64,000 bases of DNA from Carallia brachiata (taxonomy: Eukaryota; Streptophyta; Magnoliopsida; Malpighiales; Rhizophoraceae), in NCBI GenBank assembly GCA_021464245.1, contig JADCRB010000054.1, forward strand, positions 1,048,586-1,112,585, written 5' to 3'. A program made the translations under genes and the position numbers. Positions 47,165-60,354 of the stretch are shown piece by piece. The notes under the pieces are model-generated. The model saw nothing but the letters and a program-made list of their open reading frames with translations. It was not told where the DNA came from and did not search any database. Every line of letters starts with the position of its first letter. Position 1 is the first letter of the stretch.

Positions 47165-47420
47165 AAATTATAACTTTTAAATTTTTTTCTTTTTTTATTT
47201 GTAAAAAATAATTATAAAAATATTCAGGTGTGTCCGTATCTTATTAGACACTTATACTACTTATATTCGACATACGCGTTCAAATTTTCTTTAAAAAACT
47301 TGTTTTTGACAAACACTTTTAAACACGTCAAACACTTATCCACAACCCGTATCTCATACGTGTCCAATACACAATACTTCCATATTCAAGCATGTCCGTA
47401 TTTCATAGATCATAACAAAA
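47165..47420 (-). repeat. Diverged dispersed repeat related to the 18.8/27.6 kb flanks
   Basis: Read on the minus strand it contains GACACGTATGAGATACGG, TGTTTAAAAGTGTTTGTC and TTTTTTAAAG in the same order as the start of the 1.08 kb repeat (GAATACGTGTTAGATATG, TGTTTAAAAGTGTTCG, TTTTTTTAAA). Similarity is moderate. This suggests the flank begins within a transposon-derived family; the family is not identified. Confidence 0.4.
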
Positions 47421-47837
47421 TGTTCCACAAAAGGTATACCCACTACACGAGGCTCCACACCTTAGGAATCTAATGCACGCAATTTTACCTCGAAAAGAAA
47501 ATATATACCAAAGTGACATAGTTATTGGACGATAAAAATTTAAAAAAAGAAAAAACCATATAAGGTTAAAACTGCATGGTAAGGTTCTATCAGAAAATGT
47601 TCTCGTGCACACTATGGATCGAATGTATGCAGTCTTACGAAGAGTTTGTTTCCGCAACTCAAAAACGAAAAGGAAAACATCCAAGTTAATATTACCAGAA
47701 TTGGCCAATATCTGATGTAGCCCCTCCAAATTTAACAAATGGAAGTTTGCTGCATCCTGACAGTTAAAAATGAATGGTTTGAACAGCAAAGAACTAACCG
47801 AACCTCCTCCGAATCCCACGGACAGCCGTAACAGCCT

Positions 47838-49819
47838 ATGCTAACCGACCCCAATTCACATTTGCTGCTCGAGGCTGGTGCCGTTACTTCCCTTTCTATT
47901 TTCCTCATATATAAATATCTGCACGTTCTTGAAGCAGAACGGCCCGGCCCCACCCTCGTCCAACACTCTCCGACGCTGCCGGCCGACAGCAAATTGTTAA
48001 CGTTGCTGTCGTGTCGGAATAAGAATAAAGAAGACATGGACAACGAAGAGAATTCCAACGAGGAGGAGGCAAAGGTGGTGGAAGTGAAATCTTTGTCATC
48101 GTCTTCGTCGTCGTCGCCAACGTTATCACAATCATTGGACGACTCGGATTCCGAGGACTTGCAGCGAATGCCATTGGCGCCACCCAGGTGGATGAGCAGG
48201 AAGAGGCTGTCGAAGCAGCTTTCGATGGTGGAGACGAAGCGGGACATGGCGTGGGAGAGGCGGCGCCGCCAGTTCTTGAGGCAGGTGGTGCGGAGGAAGG
48301 ATAGGAATAACGTTGAAAATGATGACTTGACCGACGACGACTTGCACGAGCTGAAAGGCTGCATCGAACTTGGGTTCGGGTTCAACGAGGAGGATGGCCA
48401 GCAGCTGTGCAATACGTTGCCGGCTTTAGACATGTATTTCGCCGTGAACCGGCAGCTCTCGACGAGCCCTGTGTCGTCGCCGCATAGGCTGTCAACGTCG
48501 TCTCTTGGAGGGCCGTCGCCGTCCCCGTCGTCGTCGTCGCTTGGAGGGCGGTCGTCGTCGTTCGATAGTCCGAAGAGTGAGCAGGAGTGGAAAATATGTA
48601 GCCCAGGTAATTCAAGGTCATAATAACATGAGCGAGAAAAATATTTATAAAAAATTCAGCAATGAGCTATCTTTTAATTGTTATTAAAATCCTCTTTAAG
48701 ACAAAAATGTCGAAATTTCTTTAAAATTAAAAGTTTCGAGTTATAGTTTAATTAGAATCAATCAATCGAGAAAAACAATATAGGGATCCATTACATAGAC
48801 AAATAATTTTTCCCTATTATGTCCACATGCTTTTTTTTTGTGCAACCACAAATATTTTTTATGCAACCACATAGAAAAAATGTGTAACGAAAAAATAATA
48901 ATATTTTTTAAATTACTTTTTATCAATTTAGTTGCACAAAACACGTTCTTAGTTGTAAAAAAAAATTTCGTGTGAAAACAATAGGAAAAAATTATTGGCC
49001 ATAAACTTTTTTCCAAGAATATAATGTAAAGGAAAAAGATTTGTGGACAAATATTTTGCCTACATGATTTGAACAATATGACATGGCAAGGTTTTCTAAA
49101 TTTAAGTTTTAGCTGACTTTTTTTGTCTTTTTAAGATTTCAGGTAATTATTATAAATTTGAAATTTGTTTATTTAAAATGCTTGTCTAATTTGTTTATCC
49201 ATAAAACCAGACTCTAATATAAAAATCATCTTTTCAATTTTCTTTTGATAGATGGTCAAATTGGGTTTCTTAATTTATATATTTTAATCAAAAAATAATT
49301 TCTATTCTCATGTTCATCACAAATGTTATAGAAATTATTATGTTGATTGTATATTAATAATTGTTTGATAAATGGTGACTAAGGGCTCAAGTCCCAGAGC
49401 CAATTAACCAAAAAGATAAGTGATGATAAGAACCACATGCTGATTATGATAGTGTCACGTACCTGCATTCATATAATAAAGCCATTGCATTCATAATTAT
49501 GACTTAAAGCAAGTATTCCAAGCTGTTAGAGCATGAAAAGCCATAATGAATGTTTAATTTTTGGCCACAAAATATTTTGGCAAAAAGAAGGGTTAAAAGA
49601 ATAAGTCTTCATTGAATATGCCTGATAAATCAACAGTCAATAAGGAAATTTTTTATTACTTGGGTTGAATCAATTTTACAAATTTGTTGCTGTGAAAAGA
49701 TGTGGAATTTATATGTGTTTTTGTTTTGCTGGATTGCAGGGGATAATCCTCAGCAGGTGAAGACTAAGCTAAGGCATTGGGCACAAGTTGTGGCTTGTTC
49801 TGTAATGCAGTCTCACTGA
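47838..49819 (+). CDS. DUF1685 family protein
   Basis: Two exons, 47838-48606 and 49740-49819, joined by a 1.13 kb GT-AG intron, encode 282 residues. The N-terminal part has a short hydrophobic segment (VTSLSIFLIYKYLHVL), then a Ser/Glu-rich acidic stretch. The conserved DUF1685 core begins around LTDDDLHELKGCIELGFGF and runs through LCNTLPALDMYFAVNRQ. Exon 2 supplies the conserved C-terminal motif VKTKLRHWAQVVACSVMQSH at the very end. Ser-rich linkers encoded by TCG/TCC repeats lie between. The biochemical role of the domain is unknown to me. The ATG used is the first in the open frame; a start nearer the acidic region (M at 48036) is possible. Confidence 0.88.
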
Positions 49820-52504
49820 TCCAAATTGTGTGTGCATGGAGAGACAGACTGAGTCAAATTGAAAGAGACTGAGAAAGAAAAAGGCTCTACAGATGACAGA
49901 ATACAGAGAAAATAACAGAAAGTCATTGAGTAAGAGTGAGAAAGGGAGCTATTTTTTTTTTTAAATCACAAAAAAATGTGCATTGCGGGTTAACTTTGTG
50001 AATATTACAAAAGAAAATTTTCAGTCTTTGTTAACTTTGTGAATATTACAAAAAGAAAATTTTCAGTCTCCCTATATAATTTGGTACTTCAGGTCAACAA
50101 GAAAATGGCTGCAGCCAGCTGGGGTTGTTTTCCCATCACCGAGAAGACCAGCGCAGATAATTTGATTAATGTCACTATTGGAATCTCCATTATTACATTA
50201 AAATTTTAATTATTTTAACACTACACCATACGACTATTAAATCATAAGACTATTTGAGCAAATAAATGCGTCTTCTTTATTTTTTTCAGTTTTAAGACAA
50301 CTAATCTTATTTAAAAAATAAAAAATTTACATAATCAAATAAATGTATGATTAAACAGTATCTAGAGTGCCACACCGTGTCATTAAAATTTAAATTTTTT
50401 AAGCAAAACGATGAAGTCAATGATTTAAAAAAAAAATATGAAGAGTCATTTGCTCTATGAACAGTTTTTAATCATGAATTGCAAGAAGTTAATACGTTCA
50501 GAGAGGAAATGGCTTAGCAACCGAGGGAATTTGGACCAAAAAAAAAGGAAAGAAACTTGGACCAATTGGTCACATAATTTCTTTGTTCTGTTTTATTGAG
50601 CTCTATATTCGAGTGTAGGTTAGACAAATTATCTTCGTTCTAAAAGCACCAAAGATTTATGATTTATCGCTTACAATTATTAAAGAAAATTATGAAATTT
50701 TTTGCACAAGGAACCCCGAGAATTCGAAAAGTGTTTACAAATGTCATTGGATCAAACATTGAAATTTCGGGAACTAAAATAATTAAATATTGATTCTATA
50801 TTACTATGTTTAATAAGAATATGGATTGCCTTAACATATAGATATAAGTTATATAATTAATTTAATTCATTCAATCCTTTTAATTATTATTTGACAAAAG
50901 TTAAAGAAACATGTGTAGATTTACGTAATTCTATAAATATATAATTATAATTGATAGTTTCAATTTGTTATATTTTCTAATACATAAATAATATCTATAA
51001 TTGAGTAATAAATCCAAATCCAACTGTATTCATTTAACAAAGTTGTTAAAGTCGAGCCCTTATGATTTTTTTTTTTTTTATAATTAAAGGGTTAAACAGA
51101 ATAAGAACAAAAATAATCGTAATAAATTAAAAATGTAAAAGGACAACTGAAAATGAGTGTTAAAAAAGATTTTGGACTTCTTTATTTTAATTCTCTTGTT
51201 GCTATGCAATACCAACTAAACCAATAGAAGATCAAAATGTTTCATTCCTTGGAGTTTAGTTCTGTAATCTTCTTCTTTTTAGGTTGTAGTGGAGATAATC
51301 TACGGTCTAAAAAATGGACTTAAGCAAGGGAGAGAATTGTGAGCATCAGCTGTCAACTATTTTATTTAGAGTGTAATTACGTGTTTGGGATTTTTGTTCC
51401 GAAATTTTGTATTGAACGAAACCGCAGCTGTTATTTTTGAAACTGCGACTGATATTTTTGAAACGTAAAAATAACAACTAGTTCAAAAATATCAATTTTA
51501 ATTTAAAAATAACAGTTTCAGTTTCATTCGCCACATAATTCGGCAAAAAAATTACCGGCCCACTAACATTTATTCTTTTATTTAAGGTTGTCCTCAATTT
51601 TCTTCTAAAATTAATTTATCTTAGTAAAAAATATTCACCAACTGAAGTACCGTAAAAAATAAACTAAACTTAAGTTGGGCAGTTAATTGCAGAAAATCAG
51701 TTAATAAAATTTCCGCGATTGATGAATAGTAACTTAACAGAGTTTATAGAAATAATAACTGTTAAATTTTAAATAATAACATTTATATTTTTAATATACA
51801 ATTTTATCACAAATTTTTTTGTTAATACTAAAAATTATTGGATTATTACTCCCAAGACCAACTCTAAACTAATTTTCTCAAACAATCAAACCACGCTCCT
51901 CCAGTTTATGTAACATTCAATAACCCCCTTCGGGATGTAATAATCTTTTATAATTTACAAAAATGTTATAGAGACAACTATAATTATTGTAATTTTCACG
52001 TCGGCAATGTACGTGTATAATAAAGACAAATTAACTGTTAGTGTAGCTTAATTAACTTAATAATACATTCAAGTAAAAATTTGAAGATTCAAAATTTATC
52101 TCCTACCTCTGTCCTTAATATTTTTTAATATTAAATTTATAATATATTTAATTTTTTTTTTAATAATAATTAATACAAATAATTTTAAATATGAGATAAA
52201 AAACGACTATTACTAACAAAATCCGATTAACGTCAACCCACGAGTTCGAAGAACCGGTTATACCCGAATTGGCTTCTACATTAAGCTTTTTCTAAAAATG
52301 AAACAAACAAGAAAACGCGTCAAAAACACGAGAAACCCGCCCGTCACTCCGCCACTGAATTAGGGCTTCTCTCTCTTGTCTCTCTCTCTCTAATTTCAAG
52401 ATTTAAACCCTAAAGTGTGAGTCTTTTTTATAATCTTTCTTGCTGTTTTCTTTTACAATTTGTTCTCCAGAACCAGTAGCCAACCCATTTCCCCAAATCC
52501 CCAA
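49820..52504. other. Intergenic sequence
   Basis: No gene. It holds a 42-base tandem duplication at about 49989-50073 (GTTAACTTTGTGAATATTAC unit) and a candidate foldback at 51399-51551. The CT-rich stretch at 52365-52395 is probably the PRA1 5' UTR. Confidence 0.4.
51399..51551. repeat. Short imperfect inverted repeat
   Basis: TTCCGAAATTTTGTATTGAACGAAACC...CTGTTATTTTTGAA pairs with the complement of AATAACAGTTTCAGTTTCATTCGCCACATAATTCGGCAA. About 150 bases in all, perhaps a small MITE. No clear target duplication was found. Confidence 0.35.
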
Positions 52505-53164
52505 ATGTCGCTAAAATCACCCGCGGGTTACGGTACAATTCCCTCATCTTCCACCACCACCACCACCACCACCACCACCGCCACCAAACCCCCTCTGCCA
52601 AATGCGCCGCCCACCGCGTCCCTAACGTTCGTTTCACGCGCCACCGCCAGAACCCAGGCTGTGATGGCGACGAGCCGCCCGTGGGGAGAACTTGTAAAGC
52701 CCGCTAGCTTCTCTCGCCCTTGCAGTTACGGGGAAGCCATGGCCCGGGTCAAGTTCAATCTCAATTACTTCCGGGTCAATTACGCTATGGTATTCCTCGC
52801 CATTCTCTTCCTGAGTTTGCTGTGGCATCCGGTTTCGATGATAGTATTCATTGTCATTTTCGTCGCTTGGTTTTTCTTGTATTTCTCCCGCGAAGATCCA
52901 ATTGTGTTGTTCAATAGAGCTTTTGATGATAGAGTTGTGTCTTTGGTTCTTGGCTTTGTGACTGTGCTTGCATTGGTGTTTACTCATGTGGGGTTGAACG
53001 TTTTGGTGTCTTTGATTATTGGGGTTGCTGTTGTTGGCCTTCACGCCGCGTTTAGAGGCACTGAGGATTTGTTTCTTGATGAGGAGAGTGCTGCTGAAGG
53101 TGGGCTGCTTTCGGTTGTTGGGAGTAAGCCTTTGCGGCCCACGGTTGGTTATACTCGGATTTGA
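52505..53164 (+). CDS. PRA1 family protein (Rab acceptor, PRA1.E/F-like)
   Basis: PRA1 proteins are small endomembrane proteins that interact with prenylated Rab GTPases and influence ER-Golgi-endosome traffic. The gene is intronless and encodes 219 residues from the ATG at 52505; an in-frame ATG 15 codons upstream (52460) lacks support from the family, whose members start near the GYGTIP motif. The N-terminus has a polythreonine run encoded by ACC repeats (residues ~17-25). The PRA1 domain covers about 55-190: [23 protein letters not shown], then two hydrophobic hairpins (93-127 and 145-183), and the conserved end [13 protein letters not shown]. Length and motifs are complete. The choice between PRA1.D, E and F groups is tentative. 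Confidence 0.93.
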   Translation: MSLKSPAGYGTIPSSSTTTTTTTTTATKPPLPNAPPTASLTFVSRATARTQAVMATSRPWGELVKPASFSRPCSYGEAMARVKFNLNYFRVNYAMVFLAILFLSLLWHPVSMIVFIVIFVAWFFLYFSREDPIVLFNRAFDDRVVSLVLGFVTVLALVFTHVGLNVLVSLIIGVAVVGLHAAFRGTEDLFLDEESAAEGGLLSVVGSKPLRPTVGYTRI

Positions 53165-56100
53165 GGGGATTTGGGTGTTCAGTTTGGTGATCTGGGGTTT
53201 GATTTGTAGGCGTTTTGGCAGGTTTTATTTTCTTTTTCGTGTCGTGGGTGCAATTTCTTGATGTGGTCAACTCGGAGAATCAGCATGCAAGAGCTCGATG
53301 AAGTTGGTAGATAATGGCCAATTGGGGAATGATCACTTGGTTTTTGTAGTGTGGAATGGTTTGGTTGTTGTGACATGGATGGATCAGTTATCCAGCAAGC
53401 CGACAAGAATACAGTTGTTAGTATCAAATTGGTAAAATGCCGGCAGTATCCAAAAGGGAGGTGATTTCTTTTCTTTTCTGTTTTTTTTTTTCCTATAAAC
53501 TGGAATTTGCACTTGGGAAATCAACTTTGTAGCCTTTGAAGTGTGATTACTAACTTGTCAGTTTCTGTTGACTGTTAATGGAAATTTTTATCTTTTCTAC
53601 TTAGCAGAAAACTTGAAGCAGTGGAATGATCAAAGACCGTTAATTGTTACAATGTTAATATAGTGAAGCATGTATATTATATGCTTCGTACTCTTAATTG
53701 TTGCCAGTTGCATTTGTTCCTTCGTTTAGTTTTTTTCCAAGTAATTACATGGTTTCTTGGTGCAGTTTAGTTGATTGATTTCTTGCTCAAAATAAAAGCC
53801 TTGTGTTTATTTGTTCGCAATTATGTGAAATTGTGGTGGGGTAATTGACGATGATCACCACTGTGTAAGGACTGCATAATCAACACAATCAATGACTGTC
53901 TTTAGAGAAATTTTGTTCCACCCCGGGGGAGTCTTTGGAGCTTGCATGGACTTTGCGTTAGGATGTCAAAAGAATCATGCTCTTAAAACACTCTAGACCA
54001 TAAGTTTCCAGAATTCTTGATGCACACATCTGACACTTTGATTTGAATGCTTTAACAAATTCCCGAGACTAAAAAGAGTGAGAGCCTGTTTCTTTTCCTT
54101 ATGCATTTCAATTTAGGTGGACTTTGGATTAAGAATATAAATATAGGGTGTTGTAACTGTTAACGTTCAGCTGTGCTTGCTATATGAGTAGAGTAGGCTC
54201 ATAACAAAGTGGCTTCAGCCTCGTTTGAGCTTGCTTTATGACACCTAGTTCTTCTTCTTTGTAGACTTGGTAGTTTCTCTGCAATGCAGGAATTGCAGGC
54301 AGAAGCGTTCTAAGAATTGGTGAATATTGTTCTGATTGGGCAGTTTCATAAGTGCCAAGCTTTCTAGGTGTCTTGTTTGTTGTTACGTTGGTAATCTAGC
54401 AGATGGTGATAGGTCCTGGTGAACTTGTTTGTCACTATGAAATGGCTTTAATAACAAGATATATAATCATCTTTCTGAGGGTTTGGGAGACCCAGATGAT
54501 GTGAGATATGTTTTACTCCAGTTCATTTAGTACTCATTTGCAAACCAGTATCATCTTAACTGAACCGGGTTGCGGAGAAGCTTAACAGATTTAGTTGTAC
54601 ATCGTTTTTCTGTCTACGCATAGGTCCGTGGTCTAAGTGCCTTTATTAAGGCATTGTTTCATTTGCTTGACAATTAGCATCTGCCGTTCCATACTTGTGG
54701 GTGGTTCTGGAACTTGTGCGTTGTATCAGTATGCATAACCTTATATACTCGCGTAAACCTCGGGATTTATTGTCATATATATCAAATTCAGTTTGACAAT
54801 TTGAAGTTGAACGCAAGGAGACGGTTTACCAGTGCAGCGGTACAATTGCAAGTGTTAGATAGCGTCATTGGGCTTAAAGGGTTAACTATAACATTATATG
54901 CCATACTCTGGTAACCGAGCTCCATGCGGCTCATCTTCAAGTTTCCTGGCGGAAGCTTTCCCTCTAATTCAGAAGCTTAACTTTTTCTTTGCGTTATTCA
55001 GTAAATTCCTCTTTGCAGATCCTACCATGGCAAGATCCACATGACAGTAAATTTGAAGTTTGGTAAAATCATCCGTATGCTAATCATCAATGAGGTTCCA
55101 AACGTACGTTTGTCCATGCTGCCTGCGTGCCTCGGAGAAAAAGAAGTTGGGAGATAAACTAATAACAGCAAGATTATGTAGATATGTTCAACGAGGCACA
55201 TAAGAAGCACACAATTAAGTTAACAATTTATTTGTCTTTTATTTTTTAAATTCAATACATTTTTTACAATCTAACGTTTTAAATCACTATATGTCTACAT
55301 TGTGTCTACAATTGTGTGCCCAAAAAATATATCCCAACTAAAAGAGCTGTTGGAACTATTATACAGTTGTGAACAGCTTGGCAAATATATGTTTTCAAGA
55401 AATTTTACGATAGATTTGTAAATAAACTACAACATTTGTTAAGGATTCTATAATACGTTTGAATGAGATACAATAAGTATAACAAATTCAATGATATAGT
55501 ATTTATTTACCTGTTCTAGTTTGAGAAAAATATGTTTGAAATGGTAATAGTTATTTATTTCACTTTATTCAATGTAATATAACCTGTTAATCATTTCATA
55601 ATTTTTCACCTTTGGTCAATATTAATAAAATTTATTAAGTGGGACAAAATTGCAATTAACAAGATTTTGATCTTTAGATAGCTTATTTACAAAAATTTTA
55701 AAAAATCTATGATATATCATCAACTACTACACTATATAGTTACTTTAGTGTTATTTAAGTTACTATCACATGGTATAAATCTTAAAAGTAGTTTGGTGTT
55801 TAAACGCAAATACTGAGTGTCTATTGCCATTATATCCTCTATTCTTTTACCATTTCACTCTTTCCACTTGAAGAAATTGACCAAAAAAAAAAATCCTATG
55901 ATAGGCTAATTTGTCTTTTTTTTTTTTTTTTTTTTTTTGTTTTTTTTTGGAGAATATGACAGCCTAGTTTATCGGAGGTATGTGCTGTGTGCCCCGTGTC
56001 CCCGTAAGCTTCGCCCGCTAAGTTTCTCTCTTCCCACCAAGAGTTTCTGAAATTCTTTTGTTGTAGAAACTCTGATTTGAAAGGTTTCATGTCATGCATT

Positions 56101-56231
56101 TTCCTTTTTTACGGAGACGGGCATTAATACTCTCAATACTTTTTTTTTTTTCCAGATTTTGCCCTCCTTGCAGTCTTATTTCTTTTTTTTTTTTTTCAAA
56201 TCCTTCAAAATAATTGAGACACGTTGTCCCA
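53165..56231. other. 3' flank and intergenic sequence
   Basis: The first few hundred bases are the likely PRA1 3' UTR. The rest shows no coding signal. A poly(T) run lies at 55920-55940. Low-complexity T-rich tracts occur near 56135-56200. Confidence 0.4.
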
Positions 56232-56239
56232 ACTATTCT

Positions 56240-56706
56240 CATAATTGTGAAAATCGGACCGGACTGACCGATCTGACCGGTTGAACTAGTGATCGACCGG
56301 TGGTTCGGTCTGATTCAGGGCAAAAATTAAATAAAACTCTGACCGATCAGAACCGATCAAGAACCAGTCAAAACCGATAAAAATCGACCAAAATCGGACC
56401 GGTGCAGCCGGTCCAAGTAAAATCTATAAATTCAAAAATTTTAATTGGATCCCAAAGTTTGTTTAAATTATAATTTGAGCTCTAAGTTTATTAAAATTTT
56501 CAATTTAGTTCTAAATTTATCAAAACTTTCAATTTAATTCTTTAAACTAAAAAAATTAATATTTAATTACTACATATATATTATTTATTTAAATTACTTT
56601 TATACATATATATTATTAAATACCGGTTCAAATACCGGTTCAACCGGTTAAACCTTGACCTATTAATGTTTCCGGTTCGATATTCAGTCCGGTTCTGACA
56701 ACCTTG
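56240..56706. mobile_element. hAT-type MITE with 8-bp target duplication
   Basis: ACTATTCT occurs directly before (56232-56239) and directly after (56707-56714), an 8-bp target duplication as made by hAT transposons. The right end read inward is CAAGGTTGTCAGAACCGGAC and the left end is CATAATTGTGAAAATCGGAC, an imperfect terminal inverted repeat. Subterminal CCGGTT and ACCGG motifs are abundant at both ends and sparse in the middle. It is 467 bp with no ORF, hence non-autonomous. Confidence 0.75.
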
Positions 56707-56714
56707 ACTATTCT

Positions 56715-57183
56715 AACTAAATTGAAACCTCTCTTGTTTCTTCTGGTGTGCCCACTAGGTAAAGTTTTAGCAGATTCAAATTGTTAACCCACCTTCCAAT
56801 TATTAACGCATCGCTGCGGATGATTAGATTTACACAAAACTATTGTCTAAGTTTCAGACAATGGAGAAACACAGAATCAAACGCATCTTCAGTAGGCCTC
56901 TCCAAAAATCTTGCCATTTCAGAGCATTAAATAAGTATATGCCACCAAGAAATGTCAGGAAGGCTATTAATTTATAACAGAGCTGTGTCAAAAAATAAGG
57001 ATGTGTAAATTTTGGCCGAAGAGTGAACGTATGGAAAATAGTAAAGAAAGTCCACTTCACCACTAGATTTTTTAGTCTAAAAATCGAACTGATTTAACTA
57101 ATAAAAAAAAATTCGAAATGCGCTTCCTAGGTAAAGGATGTGCATATGTGATACTGCCTACTAAGTTTAATCCTCTAGTACAG
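56715..57183. other. CSL4 3' flank
   Basis: Non-coding sequence downstream (minus strand) of the CSL4 stop; presumably the 3' UTR and polyadenylation region. Confidence 0.4.
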
Positions 57184-60100
57184 TCAGCTTCCAACCTTGG
57201 CAACCTTTCTTTGCTCAATTTGGCCGGTCGATGGGCACTGCATCTCTGTCCAACTTATGGGAACCATTGTTGCACCTGCAGCAAGCATAAACAAATGTGA
57301 AAAACTGATGATTGGGAATATAAAGTACAGCGTAGAGACTACTGGAATCAGCAATGCAAAACATGGCACATAGTTTTGGATCATCCTGTGTTATAAGAGT
57401 TCTCAGCAAGGTTCCACTAATCAAAGATTGTGGGGTCAGGACTTGAGATTAAAATGGTAAATTACTTGCCCCATGCACCCAGAATGGAATGAGATGGGGA
57501 TTGACAAAGCATTTAATCCAGCCAATAAAGGGTTGTCTACCACGACTCATAAAGCTGTCTACTCCATAACTCTCTCATTTATTTGGGTAGACTAACTCTC
57601 TCATTTGTGGATAAATCTGCCTTCGTTTCATCTCAATTCAAGGCAATACGGCCACGACAAGAATCCATGTTACTGTTAACAAGTCGTGACATGAAAACTA
57701 TCTGAAGTTTACATATGACTAGTAGATAGACTATGCTAGTGGCCTAGCAGAAACAGATCATAGTAGAAGGTCATTGGATAGGCAGGCCCAGAGACAAAAT
57801 GTTCCAATCACTGAAATATTCCTTTCTTAAAGGAATATGGGTGCTTGAATATTTGGAGGATGGTACGTAAAGACTGGAAATTAAAATGCTTGTACGAGGA
57901 TGATAAATAAATATGTATATAAAACTGGTACCTCAATAAACCCATGTGCAAACCTTTTCAAGTTCAACAACAGAAAACTGGATAAACAAGCTCACCTGCA
58001 GTGCTCTCTGCAGACACCACACCTAACTCATTCTTTGCAGTTGAAAGATAATAAGCCCGTGCATCTCCAAGGGACAGCTTTTCAACAAACTGGGTCAAGG
58101 AGAACTTTATTCATAACTGCTTACAAGTAGAGCACAAAGTGGAAACTGCACTACATTACATTTATTCAATGTTTCAACCTTTAACCCCTAATTGGAAAAC
58201 ATACACGCATCAGTCGGCTTTACAAGAGGGAAATTGAACAATTTTAAATATTAAGGATACAACTAAAGCTCTGACAATGTCACCGGGTCGAAATGATAGG
58301 TGCATATCCACTTTGTCAATCTCTGTTGCTCTTACATCTTGTTGTCTGTTAAAAGAAAGTGTTTCATACATTGTTAATTATTTTTTCCAATGTACGCACA
58401 TTACTGAGATAAAATGAGAGACAACAAATGACTGATGTTGATGTAATCTGCTATAATTCTATAATTATAGCGTAAGATGGCAAGAAATTGTCAAGGATGT
58501 ACACATACCTGATTTTCTGTCATAAAGGCCTTCAAAGATGACAAAGTTAACATATTCTAGTTCATCATATTAATCGATGGTATAAGAAACAGATGATTTC
58601 AGTAATTAACACGAAGATATCCTTAGAATAGGTAAGCAGACCACATTGATTCATTCAAAACAATAACTCAAATTTGTTCTGCCAATTCTTAAAATACAAC
58701 TCCTTAAGAACCTCCATGATCTAAACTGTTTTTTGAATTTACAATTTGAAAGCAAATAGAGGCTCATGTCTAAATCCATATGCGGGCAACAAGGTACTTA
58801 TCGCTAATAAAATCAATTCAATCTGCAGCCACAACCAACGAATCCTCTTGTTGACATTCCCAAATTTTCCCTTTAGTATATCATATGATATAGTTTTATT
58901 AAAGTTTAAAAAATCAACAGAGGTCATCAACCTCAATGACATAACTGGAGTTAGAGTTGACTTTCTTTCAGAAGTGAAGAACTTAACATGCACATTTAGA
59001 CGCACCACTAGAATGAAAAATAATACATATACCTGATTATGCCAGAGAACTTTTCTCGGACAGACTTGGAACCAACACACGTAATATCAGCTGAAGCCGT
59101 TTTGGCCATCACTTTGGTAACCTATCAAAAAAGGGACAAATAAGGTTCATTCAATTTCAGAGTTTAAGCACCATATCCGAAGTACAATAAAATAATGATA
59201 AAAGAACAGCTGCAATTGTGTATGACAAAAACTTGTAATTCCAATTGAGGTAGTAAGTATCAAGATATCTACAAGGCATACAAGAGAATAAGACCAATAG
59301 AATACAAATATAAAGAAGGATGCAAGAGAAATCTCACCCGGGCAATGACAACAGAGCCAGGCTCTGGAACAGCACCATGGGCCTTGCGTCCCGTTACTTC
59401 AACAGTTGGTCTCTGCAATGGTTAAATTCTTCTTCATCAATGCAAAAGCCAACAAAATAAGCAAAATATCCACTGTAATTAGAATCAAGGGATGAAATTC
59501 AAAAGATTACAAGATAAGATTAAATCCACGCCATACAAAATTTCAATGTTGCCGCAAGAGCTTCCATTAGAAACCTGTTGATTTGTCTGCTAAAGGGATC
59601 AAAATTTTTTAACAATTTCAAAGGTTCCTTTGCTAAACATTGTTGAAAAGCTGTCCCATTCCTTAGGTCAAATTAAAACAATACCCTTGACCTTTTCTCT
59701 TCTTCAACAACTAGACAGAGAGTAAAGTCCTCTCAAATATCTGCATTCCCTTCTAATTTTTATTTTACCTCAGCAGCCAAAGAAAAATCCCCAGAATCCT
59801 AAATTTACAAAATAGATTCTCATCATCAAGAAAAAAAAAAAAAAAACCTTTTCACTACAAAAATAAAATAATTTCTAAATTTCATTCATTTTATCTACAC
59901 ACTCAAATGCAAACCCACACCCACAAGTTTAGTAAAGAGTGAAGGCAAAAGGGTTTTATTTTATTTCATTGTTCTTTTCCTGATTTTAATCATAAAAAGC
60001 CATATAGCCAACCTTATAAAACTCAAAAAAAAAAAAAAAGACAAAAGTACAGTAAACATGAACATATGTTAAGAAAAGCAGCAGCTTTGCAGAAATAAAA

Positions 60101-60354
60101 CCTTAATAAAAGAAAGAACATAAGTTAAAAGAGGTTTTGTTTAGGGAAAGAGGGTTTGGGCGGCAGACCTGGTCGGGAGAGTCCGAGGGAGGGGATTGAG
60201 TGCGGCGGAGACCAGTGAGAGCAGAGAAGACGCAGAGAATTCCGGAGTTACGGTAGTCTGCCACGTATGCACCCTTCCCTGCCTTCACTTCTGATGCTTT
60301 CCCTAACAACTCTCCCGGCGTCACCATCTCTTCCTCCTCTCTTCCTTCTCCCAT
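57184..60354 (-). CDS. CSL4: Exosome complex component CSL4
   Basis: CSL4 is an S1-domain cap subunit of the RNA exosome, the 3'-5' RNA processing and decay complex of nucleus and cytoplasm. Six exons splice in frame: 60354-60169, 59412-59338, 59121-59033, 58345-58261, 58077-57996 and 57275-57184. All junctions are GT-AG and the total is 609 bases, 202 residues, matching the family length. The N-terminal domain starts MVTPGELLGKASEVKAGKG. The S1-like middle has VPEPGSVVIARV, REKFSGIIR, DMHLSFRPGDIVRALV and LSLGDARAYYLSTAKNELGV. The C-terminus has the zinc-ribbon-like end MVPISWTEMQCPSTGQIEQRK. I use the first ATG at 60354 (MGEGREEEEMVTPG); a start at MVTPG (60327) is also possible. A CT repeat (60357-60376) is in the 5' UTR. 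Confidence 0.95.

Noticed and set aside
47732..48433. A 233-codon minus-strand frame opposite the DUF1685 gene
   Set aside because: Shadow of a Ser-rich, GC-biased exon; the plus strand has the family motifs and correct splicing.
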